From the NCBI GenBank assembly GCA_023426125.1, contig JAFABI010000090.1, positions 124,001 through 188,000 on the forward strand: 64,000 nucleotides of DNA, read 5' to 3'. Shown here piece after piece: positions 24,621-33,306 of the stretch. The stretch's first letter is position 1, and each line of letters starts with the position of its first letter. The stretch comes from Bacillota bacterium (GTDB taxonomy: Bacteria > Bacillota > Clostridia > Acetivibrionales > DTU013). The notes beneath the pieces were generated by a model. It had not been told where the DNA came from and made no database searches. It saw only the letters and a list, made by a program, of their open reading frames with translations. Made by a program: the position numbers and the translations under genes.

Positions 24621-25892
24621 ATGATCATAAAAGTGAAGAAATCGGACACGGGCGGCTCTGTGAGAATACCCGGGTCCAAATCCCATACGATCAGGGCTTT
24701 GTTTATCGCAAGTCTGGCAGGCGGCAAATCCCAGGTAATAAATCCCCTGGTATCAAATGATGCTCTGTCTGCGGTGGAGGCATGCAGAGCGTTTGGCGCC
24801 GAAATAGAAATGCTGGAAGACAGGTTTATTGTCAACGGCTTCAATGGAAAGCCAAAAATACCCGAAGACATTATCAATGTCGGAAATTCGGGTACGACGT
24901 TAAGATTTGCCGTTATGACTGCGGGCTTGATTGACGGCTGCTCCGTATTTACCGGCGATTACCAGATCCGCAGGAGGCCTCTGGCTCCGCTTATACAAGC
25001 AATGAACAATCTTGGTGCGAATGTCTTTTCAACACGTGAAAACGGTATGGCGCCTGTGGTAGTGAAAGGGCGGCTTAAGGGCGGAACAACCGATCTGGAC
25101 GCCGTTACGTCCCAATATCTGTCTTCCATGCTGGTCAATCTGCCGCTTTTGGAAAAGGATACGCAGATAATCCTTACAAGACTGAACGAAGTGCCTTATG
25201 TGGAGATGACGCTATGGTGGCTGGACAGGCAAGGGATAAAATATACGAACAATGCCTTTAAATCGTTTGAAGTTATAGGACGGCAGAGCTACAAGGCTTT
25301 TGACCTGCCGATACCGGGCGATTTTTCTTCCGCAACCTTTTTCATGGTGCTCTCTGCCGTATCCGGATCGGAATTCAAGCTGCAGAACCTTGATATGACA
25401 GATCCCCAGGGCGACAAGCAGGTGCTTTCGTACCTTGAAAAAATGGGCGCCGGACATCAAATACAAAACGATAACAGTGTAATCATCAAAGGCGGAAACC
25501 TCACCGGCATTGAGATCGATATGAACTCCACGCCTGATGCCTTGCCTGCAATGGCTGTCGCCGGATGCTTTGCAGATGGGGAAACACGGCTTGTCAATGT
25601 TCCCCAGGCCAGGCTTAAGGAGACGGACAGAATCCATGTCATGTGCGCCGAGTTGGCCAAAATGGGCGCGGATATTGAGGAACTGCCGGATGGTTTGATC
25701 ATCCGGAAAAGCAAATTAAAGGGCTGCCGTGTTTGCGGGCATGATGACCACAGGATCGTCATGGCGCTTGCCGTTGCCGGTTTAAATATTGACGGCGTAA
25801 CGGAAATAGACACGGCGGAGGCCGTTAACGTCACTTTTCCCGAATTTCCCGAATTAATCAGGGCATGCGGAGGAAATCTGACAATGGAATAA
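24621..25892 (+). CDS. aroA: 3-phosphoshikimate 1-carboxyvinyltransferase (EPSP synthase)
   Basis: A 423-residue enzyme that joins phosphoenolpyruvate to shikimate-3-phosphate, the sixth step of the shikimate pathway. Family landmarks are present: G-S-K-S-H-T-I-R-A-L at the N-terminus, the phosphoenolpyruvate-site L-N-V/I-G-N-S-G-T-T-L-R-F block near residue 90, D-G-D/D-Y-Q-I-R-R-R-P-L, and L-R/L-K-E-T-D-R-I near 330. Length is normal. It heads an aroA-aroC-aroK run. The distance to aroC is 27 bp, so the genes are very likely one transcript. Confidence 0.96.
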   Translation: MIIKVKKSDTGGSVRIPGSKSHTIRALFIASLAGGKSQVINPLVSNDALSAVEACRAFGAEIEMLEDRFIVNGFNGKPKIPEDIINVGNSGTTLRFAVMTAGLIDGCSVFTGDYQIRRRPLAPLIQAMNNLGANVFSTRENGMAPVVVKGRLKGGTTDLDAVTSQYLSSMLVNLPLLEKDTQIILTRLNEVPYVEMTLWWLDRQGIKYTNNAFKSFEVIGRQSYKAFDLPIPGDFSSATFFMVLSAVSGSEFKLQNLDMTDPQGDKQVLSYLEKMGAGHQIQNDNSVIIKGGNLTGIEIDMNSTPDALPAMAVAGCFADGETRLVNVPQARLKETDRIHVMCAELAKMGADIEELPDGLIIRKSKLKGCRVCGHDDHRIVMALAVAGLNIDGVTEIDTAEAVNVTFPEFPELIRACGGNLTME

Positions 25893-25919
25893 AAAAAGAA
25901 AATCGGAGGGAAATACATT

Positions 25920-27101
25920 ATGATGGGTAATACCTTTGGCAGGGTTTTCAGGCTCACTACCTGCGGTGAATCCTATTCGGGCGGATTCCGCAAAAACCCC
26001 GGAATCCCTGAAGAATTGTACGGAGGACTGCTGGCGATCGTGGATGGGGTTCCGCCGGGGATAAAAATAACGGGTGAGATGGTACAGAGCGAGCTGGACA
26101 AAAGGCGGCCCGGACTATCGGCCCTCAGTACTCCCCGCAGGGAGACCGACAGGGTATACATCTATTCGGGGGTAATGGAGGACGATATGACCACCGGGGC
26201 ACCGATAGGACTTATCATTCCAAATGCCGACATCGGTGACGTCCACATACGTCAGCACCGCGATAATAAGAACCTTCTCCGTCCCGGACAGGCTGCATAT
26301 ACATATTTTAAGAAATACGGCCAGTATGCCGATTGGGCAGGCGCCGGCCGGGCGTCGGGAAGGGAAACCGCAGCCAGGGTAGCGGGCGGAGCTGTTGCCA
26401 AAGCGGTGCTGGATACCATGGGGATCGACGTAATCGGCTTTGTAGCGGAATCTCATGGAATAAAGGCCGCTCCTGTGTCCTATGAAACCGCCAAAGCCAA
26501 CTACCGCAAAAATGAGCTGAACTGCCCCGACCTGGAAAAGGCACAGGAAATGATTGCCGACCTCATCCGTGTGAAAAACAACGGGGATTCCTGCGGCGGC
26601 GTAGTTGAGCTGATTGCGGCCGGAGTTCCCGCAGGTCTTGGCGAGCCGGTATTTGACAAGCTGAGTGCTACGGTTGCCCATGCCCTTATGTCCATTGGCG
26701 GCATCAAGGGAATCGAGTTTGGCGCAGGATTCCAGCATGCCTCAATGACAGGCTCCCAATCCAACGATACTCCTTATTTTGATGAGGAAACCGGAAGGAT
26801 AAGGTTCAGGACCAACCGGGCGGGCGGCCTTCTGGGCGGGATTTCCAACGGCGAGGAGATCAGGGTGAGGCTTGCGGTCAAGCCCACGCCTACGATTCTG
26901 CAGGAACAGCAGACGGTGGATGTGGAGAAGCTGGAAAACACTTCGAATGTGTTTGCTTCCAGAAGTGATCCGTCCATCTGCACCAGGGTGTATCCCGTCT
27001 GTGAAGCCATGATGCGCATGGCTTTGCTGGATGCGATCCTGATGCACTACGGGTACAGGGGACTGTCAACGGCTATTGATCCCAGATGGGATAAGCTCTA
27101 A
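25920..27101 (+). CDS. aroC: Chorismate synthase
   Basis: A 393-residue enzyme that removes phosphate from EPSP to make chorismate, using reduced FMN. Signature blocks are present: G-N-T-F-G-R-V-F-R-L-T-T-x-G-E-S at the start, the R-x-H-R-D-N-K-N-L-L-R-P-G-Q-A segment, G-A-G-R-A-S-G-R-E-T-A-A-R-V-A, and G-G-L-L-G-G-I-S-N-G. The start could be either of two consecutive ATGs; the first is used. It lies between aroA and aroK with short spacers. Confidence 0.96.
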   Translation: MMGNTFGRVFRLTTCGESYSGGFRKNPGIPEELYGGLLAIVDGVPPGIKITGEMVQSELDKRRPGLSALSTPRRETDRVYIYSGVMEDDMTTGAPIGLIIPNADIGDVHIRQHRDNKNLLRPGQAAYTYFKKYGQYADWAGAGRASGRETAARVAGGAVAKAVLDTMGIDVIGFVAESHGIKAAPVSYETAKANYRKNELNCPDLEKAQEMIADLIRVKNNGDSCGGVVELIAAGVPAGLGEPVFDKLSATVAHALMSIGGIKGIEFGAGFQHASMTGSQSNDTPYFDEETGRIRFRTNRAGGLLGGISNGEEIRVRLAVKPTPTILQEQQTVDVEKLENTSNVFASRSDPSICTRVYPVCEAMMRMALLDAILMHYGYRGLSTAIDPRWDKL

Positions 27102-27117
27102 GCGATGGGGGTAGTTC

Positions 27118-27621
27118 ATGAATATTGTGCTTATAGGGATGCCGGGTGCGGGAAAGAGCACGGTTGGCCCGGCGCTGGCAGATAAATTCGTCATGGGATT
27201 TGCCGATACGGATACTTTATTGAGGGAAAAAGCAGGGAGAGAGCTGAGGGATATCGTTGCCGAAGATGGCTATGAAGCATTTCTCATGCAGCAAGAGGAA
27301 CTGATTCTTTCAATGGAGCCGGAGAATATGGTTATTGCCACAGGCGGCAGCGTAGTTTGCAGTGCGCCTTCAATGCTGCATATGAAAGAGGATGGAAGAG
27401 CTGTCTACCTGAAACAGAGCCTGGAAGAGATAGAAAAGCGTCTCTCTCCGGAAAGAAGGCTGGCAAGGTCCAAGGACAGAAGCCTTGAACAGGTTTACAG
27501 TGAAAGAAGCCCGTTATATGAAAAATATGCTGATATGATTATCGAATGTGACAATAAAAGTGTTGATGAAATTGTGCTGGAAATAGTAAAAGCATTCCAA
27601 ATACAAAATCCCGAGGGTTAA
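27118..27621 (+). CDS. aroK: Shikimate kinase
   Basis: A 167-residue kinase that phosphorylates shikimate at the 3-hydroxyl. The P-loop G-M-P-G-A-G-K-S-T is at residues 7-15, the Asp in F-A-D-T-D follows near 32-36, and G-G-S-V-V contacts shikimate near residue 79. It is the last gene of the aro operon, 16 bp after aroC. A terminator stem begins inside its last codons. Confidence 0.94.
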   Translation: MNIVLIGMPGAGKSTVGPALADKFVMGFADTDTLLREKAGRELRDIVAEDGYEAFLMQQEELILSMEPENMVIATGGSVVCSAPSMLHMKEDGRAVYLKQSLEEIEKRLSPERRLARSKDRSLEQVYSERSPLYEKYADMIIECDNKSVDEIVLEIVKAFQIQNPEG

Positions 27622-27637
27622 CCCATCGGGATTTTGT
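27603..27637 (+). terminator. Terminator of the aro operon (possibly bidirectional)
   Basis: Arms ACAAAATCCCGA and TCGGGATTTTGT pair perfectly over 12 bp, with an inner GGGT/ACCC stem. The left arm overlaps the 3' end of aroK. Confidence 0.85.
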
Positions 27638-27680
27638 GCCGGATTCCGTTTTGATAAATCCGTCGAAAAAACGGATTGCT

Positions 27681-27711
27681 AAAAAAATAAGAACCGCATT
27701 ATCGGTTCTTA
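27681..27711 (-). terminator. Terminator of the HU gene
   Basis: On the minus strand AAGAACCG and CGGTTCTT form an 8-bp stem with a six-base loop, followed by ATTTTTTT. It lies 10 bp past the HU stop codon. Confidence 0.9.
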
Positions 27712-27720
27712 CTTTCCTGA

Positions 27721-27996
27721 TTATTTGTTCACTTTATCTTTTAAAACTTTGCCGGCTTTGAATACGGGTGCCTTTGATGCTGGGATTGTAATTTCCTTCT
27801 TAGTTTGAGGATTTCTACCTTTTCTGGCAGCTCTCTTTCTCACTTCGAATGTTCCGAAGCCAACAAGAACTACTTTGTCTCCAGCCTTGAGGGATTCTTC
27901 AACAGAAGCTATCAACGCGTTAAGAGCAGCTTCGCTGTTCTTCTTGTTCAGACCCGATTTGGCAGCGATTGAATTGATTAAATCAGTTTTATTCAT
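27721..27996 (-). CDS. hup: HU-family DNA-binding protein
   Basis: A 91-residue histone-like protein with the full HU layout: an N-terminal helical dimerisation half (M-N-K-T-D-L-I-N-S-I-A), G-F-G-T-F-E-V-R-K-R-A-A-R-K-G-R-N-P-Q-T, and the basic arm region ending in F-K-A-G-K-x-L-K. It bends and compacts DNA as a dimer. Ribosome binding site AGGAGG is 6 nt before ATG. Promoter and terminator are both visible, so it is monocistronic. Confidence 0.96.
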   Translation of the reverse strand: MNKTDLINSIAAKSGLNKKNSEAALNALIASVEESLKAGDKVVLVGFGTFEVRKRAARKGRNPQTKKEITIPASKAPVFKAGKVLKDKVNK

Positions 27997-28029
27997 TTAC
28001 ACAACCTCCTATATTTGGAATTCGACAAT

Positions 28030-28058
28030 ATTTTATAATGAAAGTCGCGTGAAGTCAA
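28030..28058 (-). promoter_or_regulatory. Sigma-A promoter of the HU gene
   Basis: Read on the minus strand: TTGACT, 17-bp spacer, TAAAAT, ending 34 bp upstream of the HU start codon. Confidence 0.8.
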
Positions 28059-28222
28059 GTATTTCGCAATAAATTAGGCATTAGGAACTACATTTTCATG
28101 CCAAACGTTTATATCTTAAGGAAAAATGAGCCATTTCCTACTTCTGTACAAACGTATTCTTTGCTGCATAAAAACGACAACTATCTCCAGTAATTGTTAG
28201 ATATCCATAAAATGATGGTTAT

Positions 28223-28618
28223 TTATGGAAGAATCTTTATTTCGACATCATCCAAAACCTGTTTCAGCTCGTGAGAGAAATTATTTTCTTTATGATCGTT
28301 GGGAGAATTACCCAGAATGATGCAGTCAGTTTTATTCTCTCTGGCATAATCGGCAATGGTGGTGACAATTTCGTCCGATTTTAGTACGGACAGGTTGGCT
28401 CCAACAGCTTTGGAAATACCGAAAAGGTATTCGAGAGCTTCGCCTTCCTTTGAGCTATCCAGTATATTCCAATTGTCCTTGATAACATGAATGACAGATA
28501 AATTTCCTTTGTACTCATCCCTCAGTTCCGCAGCCTTTTTGATCAATCTTTCGCAGGTTTTTTGCTGAGTTACGCAAACCAATATGTTCTTTATATTTGT
28601 TGCAGTCGCTTTTTTCAT
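28223..28618 (-). CDS. Universal-stress-protein (UspA)-domain protein
   Basis: A 131-residue single-domain protein. Strand I-L-V-C-V-T near the N-terminus, L-S-V-I-H-V-I, and D-C-I-I-L-G-N-S-P-N-D-H near the C-terminus give the Usp alpha/beta order. It resembles the Usp domain found inside KdpD sensor kinases. The ATP-binding G-x2-G-x9-G-S/T motif is not complete (L-G-N-S-P only), so nucleotide binding is doubtful. No kdp genes are close. Role unknown. Confidence 0.75.
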   Translation of the reverse strand: MKKATATNIKNILVCVTQQKTCERLIKKAAELRDEYKGNLSVIHVIKDNWNILDSSKEGEALEYLFGISKAVGANLSVLKSDEIVTTIADYARENKTDCIILGNSPNDHKENNFSHELKQVLDDVEIKILP

Positions 28619-28813
28619 TCGTCGTTGGCCTCTATCCTTTAATAATGGGCTATGGATCCGAAGATCGCATTCCCTTGCTTTCCCAAAGGGTAACCGTTAA
28701 TTCTGCTTCCCTCTACATTATACCAGACCTGCCGGATAAAGTCTTATCTATAAAAGTAAATTTTTTATGACATTAATTAAAGGGCAAAAATTAAAGTGCA
28801 AAAGTGAATTTCC

Positions 28814-28842
28814 TTGATTTTTACAGATTGTTACGTTAAGAT
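28814..28842 (+). promoter_or_regulatory. Candidate promoter of the fumarase operon
   Basis: TTGATT, 17-bp spacer, TAAGAT, ending 32 bp before the chosen start of the alpha subunit gene. Confidence 0.5.
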
Positions 28843-28874
28843 GGAATCTAGATTGCAAGGAGTGGTTGGAGAAT

Positions 28875-29717
28875 ATGAGGGAAATTGAGGCGGCTGCGGT
28901 TACCAGGGCGGTTGAAAGGCTTTGCGCCGAGGCCAATTATTATCTGAATAAAGACATACTGCGGGCTTTGCAGAATGGCATGGACGAGGAAATTTCCGAG
29001 ACAGGAAGAAATGTTTTGTCCCAGTTGGTTGAAAATGCCTCTTTGGCCGGGGAAAAACAAATGGCCATCTGCCAGGATACGGGCATGGCTGTTGTTTTTG
29101 TTGAATTGGGCCAGGATGTGCACATTTCCGGAGGAAACCTTGCCGAGGCCATCAATGAAGGCGTCAGGCGCGGCTACAAAAATGGATATCTGCGGAAATC
29201 CGTTGTCAGGGATCCTGTGGAAAGGGTAAATACGGGCGACAATACTCCGGCGGTAATCCATTATGACATTGCAGACGGGGAGAATGTCAGGATCATTGTA
29301 GCGCCGAAGGGGTTTGGCAGTGAGAACATGAGCGGCGTAAAAATGCTGAAGCCTTCCGACGGACTGGAAGGCATAAAAAGCTACATACTTGATGTGGTTG
29401 ACAAGGCGGGCCCTAATCCGTGTCCGCCCATTGTTGTGGGCGTGGGTATCGGAGGGACGATGGAAAAGGCGGCGCTGCTGGCGAAAAAGGCCCTACTCAG
29501 GCCTGTTGACGAAAGCAGCGAGGTGGAATATGTAAAGCAGTTGGAAACGGATTTGCTTAAGGCCATAAACAGCATGGGAATAGGACCTGCAGGGCTTGGC
29601 GGAAGGATTACGGCACTGGGTGTGAATGTTGAGGTATATCCGACACACATCGCAGGCTTGCCGGTAGCCGTCAATATCAGCTGCCATGTTACCAGGCATG
29701 CGGAGGTGGTGTTATGA
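28875..29717 (+). CDS. Class I fumarate hydratase, alpha subunit
   Basis: A 280-residue subunit of the heterodimeric, [4Fe-4S]-dependent fumarase/L(+)-tartrate dehydratase family. C-Q-D-T-G-M-A-V-V near residue 60, V-A-P-K-G-F-G-S-E-N-M near 145, and G-I-G-G-T-M-E-K-A near 195 are the conserved blocks that supply cluster ligands and substrate contacts. It interconverts fumarate and malate; tartrate dehydratase activity cannot be excluded. I use ATG 28875, since homologues begin M-R-E-I. A TTG nine bases upstream is the alternative, lying nearer to AAGGAG. The beta subunit gene overlaps by four bases. Confidence 0.92.
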   Translation: MREIEAAAVTRAVERLCAEANYYLNKDILRALQNGMDEEISETGRNVLSQLVENASLAGEKQMAICQDTGMAVVFVELGQDVHISGGNLAEAINEGVRRGYKNGYLRKSVVRDPVERVNTGDNTPAVIHYDIADGENVRIIVAPKGFGSENMSGVKMLKPSDGLEGIKSYILDVVDKAGPNPCPPIVVGVGIGGTMEKAALLAKKALLRPVDESSEVEYVKQLETDLLKAINSMGIGPAGLGGRITALGVNVEVYPTHIAGLPVAVNISCHVTRHAEVVL

Positions 29718-30265
29718 TCAAATCCATCCGTACGCCCCTTGATAAGGCGGCTGCACGGGAATTAAAAGCAGGAGACCTGATAAGCATCAATGGAATCCTA
29801 TACTCCGCCAGGGATGCCGCTCACAAAAAGATGTGCACTCTGCTTGACGAGGGGCGGGAGCTGCCTTTTGACGTGAAGGACCAGATTATATACTATGTCG
29901 GACCCTGTCCTGCCAGACCGGGAGAAGTCATCGGCTCTGCAGGTCCTACTACCAGCGGCAGAATGGATGCGTATGCACCCCGGCTCATTGCGCAGGGACT
30001 TACCGGGATGATCGGCAAAGGCCTTCGGAATGATGAGGTCATAAATGCAATGAAGACATACGGGGCGGTGTATTTCGGCGCTACGGGCGGAGCGGGGGCA
30101 CATATTGCCAGATCAATCATTTCCGAAGAAATGGTTGCATTTCCGGAGCTGGGGACCGAGGCGATCCGCAGGTTGACGGTAAAGGACTTTATCGTGACGG
30201 TGATTATCGATTCCTTTGGAAACAATCTTTATGTATCCGGCAGAGAGAAATATATGGAAAGGTGA
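29714..30265 (+). CDS. Class I fumarate hydratase, beta subunit
   Basis: A 183-residue partner of the alpha subunit. The conserved blocks are D-A-A-H-K-K near residue 35, Y-V-G-P-C-P-A-R-P-G near 60-70, G-P-T-T-S-G-R-M-D near 78, and K-G near 103. Together with the alpha subunit it forms the equivalent of the single-chain E. coli FumA. ATGA overlap with the alpha gene points to translational coupling. The oxygen-sensitive enzyme type fits an anaerobe. Confidence 0.92.
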   Translation: MIKSIRTPLDKAAARELKAGDLISINGILYSARDAAHKKMCTLLDEGRELPFDVKDQIIYYVGPCPARPGEVIGSAGPTTSGRMDAYAPRLIAQGLTGMIGKGLRNDEVINAMKTYGAVYFGATGGAGAHIARSIISEEMVAFPELGTEAIRRLTVKDFIVTVIIDSFGNNLYVSGREKYMER

Positions 30266-30408
30266 CAAAGCCGGTGAATTAAAAGTTTGAACAACAAAAA
30301 CAAGGGTATATTTTAAAGGAATTATAGTGTATAATAATTTAAAGCGGTATTATGAATGTAGTTAAAGCATTGACATAATATAAGACCAATTTTTTAGGAG
30401 GGGAATCT

Positions 30409-30615
30409 ATGGCGAAGGTTACCAAGGATATGATCATATCCGATATATTAAAGCTGGACAGGGGCACCGTACCGATCTTACTGAACAGCGGCATGCACTG
30501 TCTCGGGTGTCCTTCATCCTCGGGCGAAAGTCTTGAAGATGCCTGTGCGATACATGGTATTGACGCAGATGGACTGGTCAAGGAACTCAATGATTATCTT
30601 GACGCAAAACAGTGA
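30409..30615 (+). CDS. DUF1858 domain protein
   Basis: A 68-residue protein with the DUF1858 pattern: V-T-K-D-M-I-I-S-D-I-L at the N-terminus, then G-M-H-C-L-G-C with a C-x-x-C pair, and a short C-terminal helix. The family occurs alone or fused to hybrid-cluster and nitrite-reductase-like proteins and is thought to have a redox or cluster-related role, which is not proven. Ribosome binding site AGGAGGGG is strong. A terminator follows, so it is a single-gene unit. Confidence 0.88.
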   Translation: MAKVTKDMIISDILKLDRGTVPILLNSGMHCLGCPSSSGESLEDACAIHGIDADGLVKELNDYLDAKQ

Positions 30616-30644
30616 TGATGGGCTGCAAATGAAGTTTTAAGGAT

Positions 30645-30685
30645 AAAGGTCCCGGCGTTTTACGACAAGGGGCCTTTTATTTTTT
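30645..30685 (+). terminator. Terminator after the DUF1858 gene
   Basis: AAAGGTCCC pairs with GGGGCCTTTT across a short loop and is followed by TTATTTTTT. Confidence 0.8.
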
Positions 30686-31033
30686 GCAGGAACAAGGTTT
30701 ATATATTTCAATTTTTGATTTTTCTTTTTATTGTAATTGTAAACATTTGAAGTTATAATTTATATGGTGCTTAGTACTACAGTGTCACTTAGCTCATGTA
30801 CCTGTCGCTGCTGTGAAACTCTTCCGAGTCTCTATACAGGTGGTGTGCAAGCACGTGTATCCTTGCGAGGAGCTCAGGCGACGAAGTAATTTCATGAAAT
30901 GTTGTAGTGATGAGATCGTCACGCTTCGTTTGCGATGATATGGTTGCCAGGTAGCTGCTGTAGTATTGGAAGGCCCGGGGAAAAATCCCCGACGTCTGAT
31001 ACAAGGCGCATGATGATTGGAGGAATAGGTAGC
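30686..31033 (+). promoter_or_regulatory. Upstream region of purA with candidate promoter and a worn repeat
   Basis: A candidate promoter TTGTAA, 17-bp spacer, TATAAT lies at 30731-30759, giving a leader of roughly 270 nt. The leader contains a diverged family B element (about 30862-30942, TTGCGAGGAGC and TTTGCGATGATA). I see no purine riboswitch core. Confidence 0.45.
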
Positions 31034-32305
31034 ATGGCCGTAAGGGTGGTAGTAGGTACGCAGTGGGGAGATGAAGGCAAGGGCAAATATATTGATATGC
31101 TTGCAGAAAGTTCGGAGCTGGTAGTACGGTTTTCAGGCGGCAACAACGCCGGGCATACCATTGTAGCCGATGGCGTAAAGTATGCATTACATCTCATCCC
31201 CTCCGGCATTCTTCATAAAGGGAGAGCGTGCATGATCGGGAATGGGGTTGTTATTGATCCGGCAGTTTTGATCGAAGAGATGGACGGTCTTAAGGAAAAG
31301 GGCGTCAGCACCGATAATCTGCTTATCAGTGACAGGGCTCACGTGATAATGCCTTATCATAAAGAACTGGACGAACTTCAGGAAAAGTTCAGGGGCAGCA
31401 ACAGCCTGGGTACGACAAAGCGCGGTATCGGGCCTGCTTATGCCGACAAGACCGAAAGATGCGGAATCAGGATGTGTGATTTCATTGACAGTGAGGAATT
31501 TGCACGGAAAGTTCATGAGAATCTTGCGATAAAGAATCCGTTAATTGAAAAACTATATGGCGGGAAAGCTTTTGACGCAGATAAAATCATTGAAGAATAT
31601 TCCGAATATGCGCGGGTGCTCAAGAGCCATGTCACCGATGTAAATGCATTGATCGCCGACGCCGTAGATGCAGGGAAGGAAATCCTTTTTGAAGGGGCGC
31701 AGGCTACATTCCTGGATCTGGACTTCGGGACATATCCCTACGTCACATCCTCAAACCCTGTAGCGGGAGGCGTTTGCACAGGAGCAGGCATCGGACCGGT
31801 ATATATCGACGAAGTATATGGCGTATTAAAGGCATATACCTCAAGAGTTGGTTCCGGCCCCTTCCCGGCGGAGCAGAACAATGAAATTGGCGATACGATC
31901 AGGGAACTGGGCTGGGAATATGGGACAACGACAGGACGGCCCAGGCGCTGCGGATGGCTGGATACGGTTATGATCCGCTATGCGGCGAAGGTCAACGGTT
32001 TGACCGGCCTTGCCATCAACCATGTGGACACCATAGGCAAACTGGATAAAATAAAGCTCTGCACCTCCTATAAGAAGGATGGCGAAACGATAAGGCACTT
32101 TCCCGCCAGTCTGAAGGAGCTTTCCAAATGTGAGCCCGTATATGAGGAGTTTGACAGCTGGAAAGAGGATATCTCCGGAATCAGGAGCTTTGAGGAGCTG
32201 CCTGCCAATGCGAAAAAATATCTGCGCAGGATCGAAGAACTTGTGGGTGTGAAAATCAAGCTCATCGGCGTAGGCAAGGAACGGGAACAGACAATTATCG
32301 TATAA
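31034..32305 (+). CDS. purA: Adenylosuccinate synthetase
   Basis: A 423-residue enzyme that couples IMP and aspartate with GTP hydrolysis in AMP synthesis. The phosphate loop G-T-Q-W-G-D-E-G-K-G-K is at residues 8-18 with catalytic Asp13. H41 lies in N-N-A-G-H-T-I. T-T-K-R-G-I-G-P-A-Y, F-E-G-A-Q-A, and the GTP-site G-V-G-K-E-R near the C-terminus are present. I start at 31034 because GGAGG precedes that ATG by 10 nt; the longer frame is repeat-derived. Length is typical. Confidence 0.96.
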   Translation: MAVRVVVGTQWGDEGKGKYIDMLAESSELVVRFSGGNNAGHTIVADGVKYALHLIPSGILHKGRACMIGNGVVIDPAVLIEEMDGLKEKGVSTDNLLISDRAHVIMPYHKELDELQEKFRGSNSLGTTKRGIGPAYADKTERCGIRMCDFIDSEEFARKVHENLAIKNPLIEKLYGGKAFDADKIIEEYSEYARVLKSHVTDVNALIADAVDAGKEILFEGAQATFLDLDFGTYPYVTSSNPVAGGVCTGAGIGPVYIDEVYGVLKAYTSRVGSGPFPAEQNNEIGDTIRELGWEYGTTTGRPRRCGWLDTVMIRYAAKVNGLTGLAINHVDTIGKLDKIKLCTSYKKDGETIRHFPASLKELSKCEPVYEEFDSWKEDISGIRSFEELPANAKKYLRRIEELVGVKIKLIGVGKEREQTIIV

Positions 32306-32322
32306 ATTAAGCGGTAAACAAC

Positions 32323-32350
32323 AGAGCCGGTGGATGCCGGCTCTTGTTTT
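32323..32350 (+). terminator. Terminator of purA
   Basis: AGAGCCGG pairs with CCGGCTCT (6-base loop), followed by TGTTTT, 17 bp after the stop codon. Confidence 0.85.
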
Positions 32351-32433
32351 ATCCTTCCGAACTCCTGGCGGAGGAAATAAGCACATAGGAATTGGTAACA
32401 AACTTGCCTGACTGTAATCTTAGCCTGAATTCT

Positions 32434-33201
32434 TTACTTCTTTACCGCTCTTGTGGCGATATATTGCGGGGCGTATTCGCCGATTTTGGCGCCGCCTTCG
32501 CGGTCGCGGTCTTCAAAAATATCCGTTAAGACAAATCCCGCCTTCAGTTGCCCGCCTATCTGCTCTTCAAGCGAATGTGAAAACTGGATACCTTCGAAAT
32601 GATCGGACATCTGCCTGAATCTTTCATCACTCATTTTAAGCGGGTTAAATGGCAGCTTGTTAACGACCGTCAGGGGGTTGTCGTCCTCAAATAAAAAGTT
32701 TAAACCGTTATCCATCCCCGCAAGCAGCACGCCGCCCTTTTTCACGATGCGGCAGCATTCCTTCCAGACATGATAAACGTCCTCAATATAACAATTGGAA
32801 ACCGGATGGAATATCATATCAAAGCTTTCATCCTCAAAGGGAAGCCGTTTGGTCATATCGCCCTTGATGATACTTATGGAATATCCTTCGCGCAGCGAAA
32901 CGGCTCTTTCACTTTCAAGCTGGCTGTCGGAATAATCAAAAACTGTGCAGTCTGCGCCGAGCGCAGAAAATATCGGCATCTGCTGACCGCCTCCGCTGGC
33001 CAGCCCTAAAAGTCTGGCGCCCTCAAACGGTAAAAACCAGTCCCGTGGAACCGTTTTGCACGGAGTCAGATATACGCCCCAATTCCCGGCTTTGGCATTT
33101 ATGTATTCCTCATGGCTAACGGGGACAGACCATTCACATCCGTTTTCAGCCCATTTATCCCATGTTTTCGAATTAATATCGGTGTAGGTATCCTTGTTCA
33201 C
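32434..33201 (-). CDS. Class I SAM-dependent methyltransferase
   Basis: A 255-residue protein with SAM motif I as L-L-G-L-A-S-G-G-G-Q-Q near residue 70, an acidic end of strand 2 (V-F-D-Y-S), G-D-M near 114, and F-D-M-I-F-H-P near 130. This is a typical Methyltransf_11-type fold. GTG start with GGGAGGGAG upstream. Substrate unknown. It lies 105 bp downstream of the toroid-fold gene on the same strand and may share its transcript. Confidence 0.85.
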   Translation of the reverse strand: MNKDTYTDINSKTWDKWAENGCEWSVPVSHEEYINAKAGNWGVYLTPCKTVPRDWFLPFEGARLLGLASGGGQQMPIFSALGADCTVFDYSDSQLESERAVSLREGYSISIIKGDMTKRLPFEDESFDMIFHPVSNCYIEDVYHVWKECCRIVKKGGVLLAGMDNGLNFLFEDDNPLTVVNKLPFNPLKMSDERFRQMSDHFEGIQFSHSLEEQIGGQLKAGFVLTDIFEDRDREGGAKIGEYAPQYIATRAVKK

Positions 33202-33306
33202 TTGGTGCTCCCTCCCATCCTTCCGTCAACTGCCCAATCGGCTTTCGTCAGACAGAGGTTTATTTTCCCGGCCTACGAAGTAGCATTTTTAAATCTTTTC
33301 ATAATC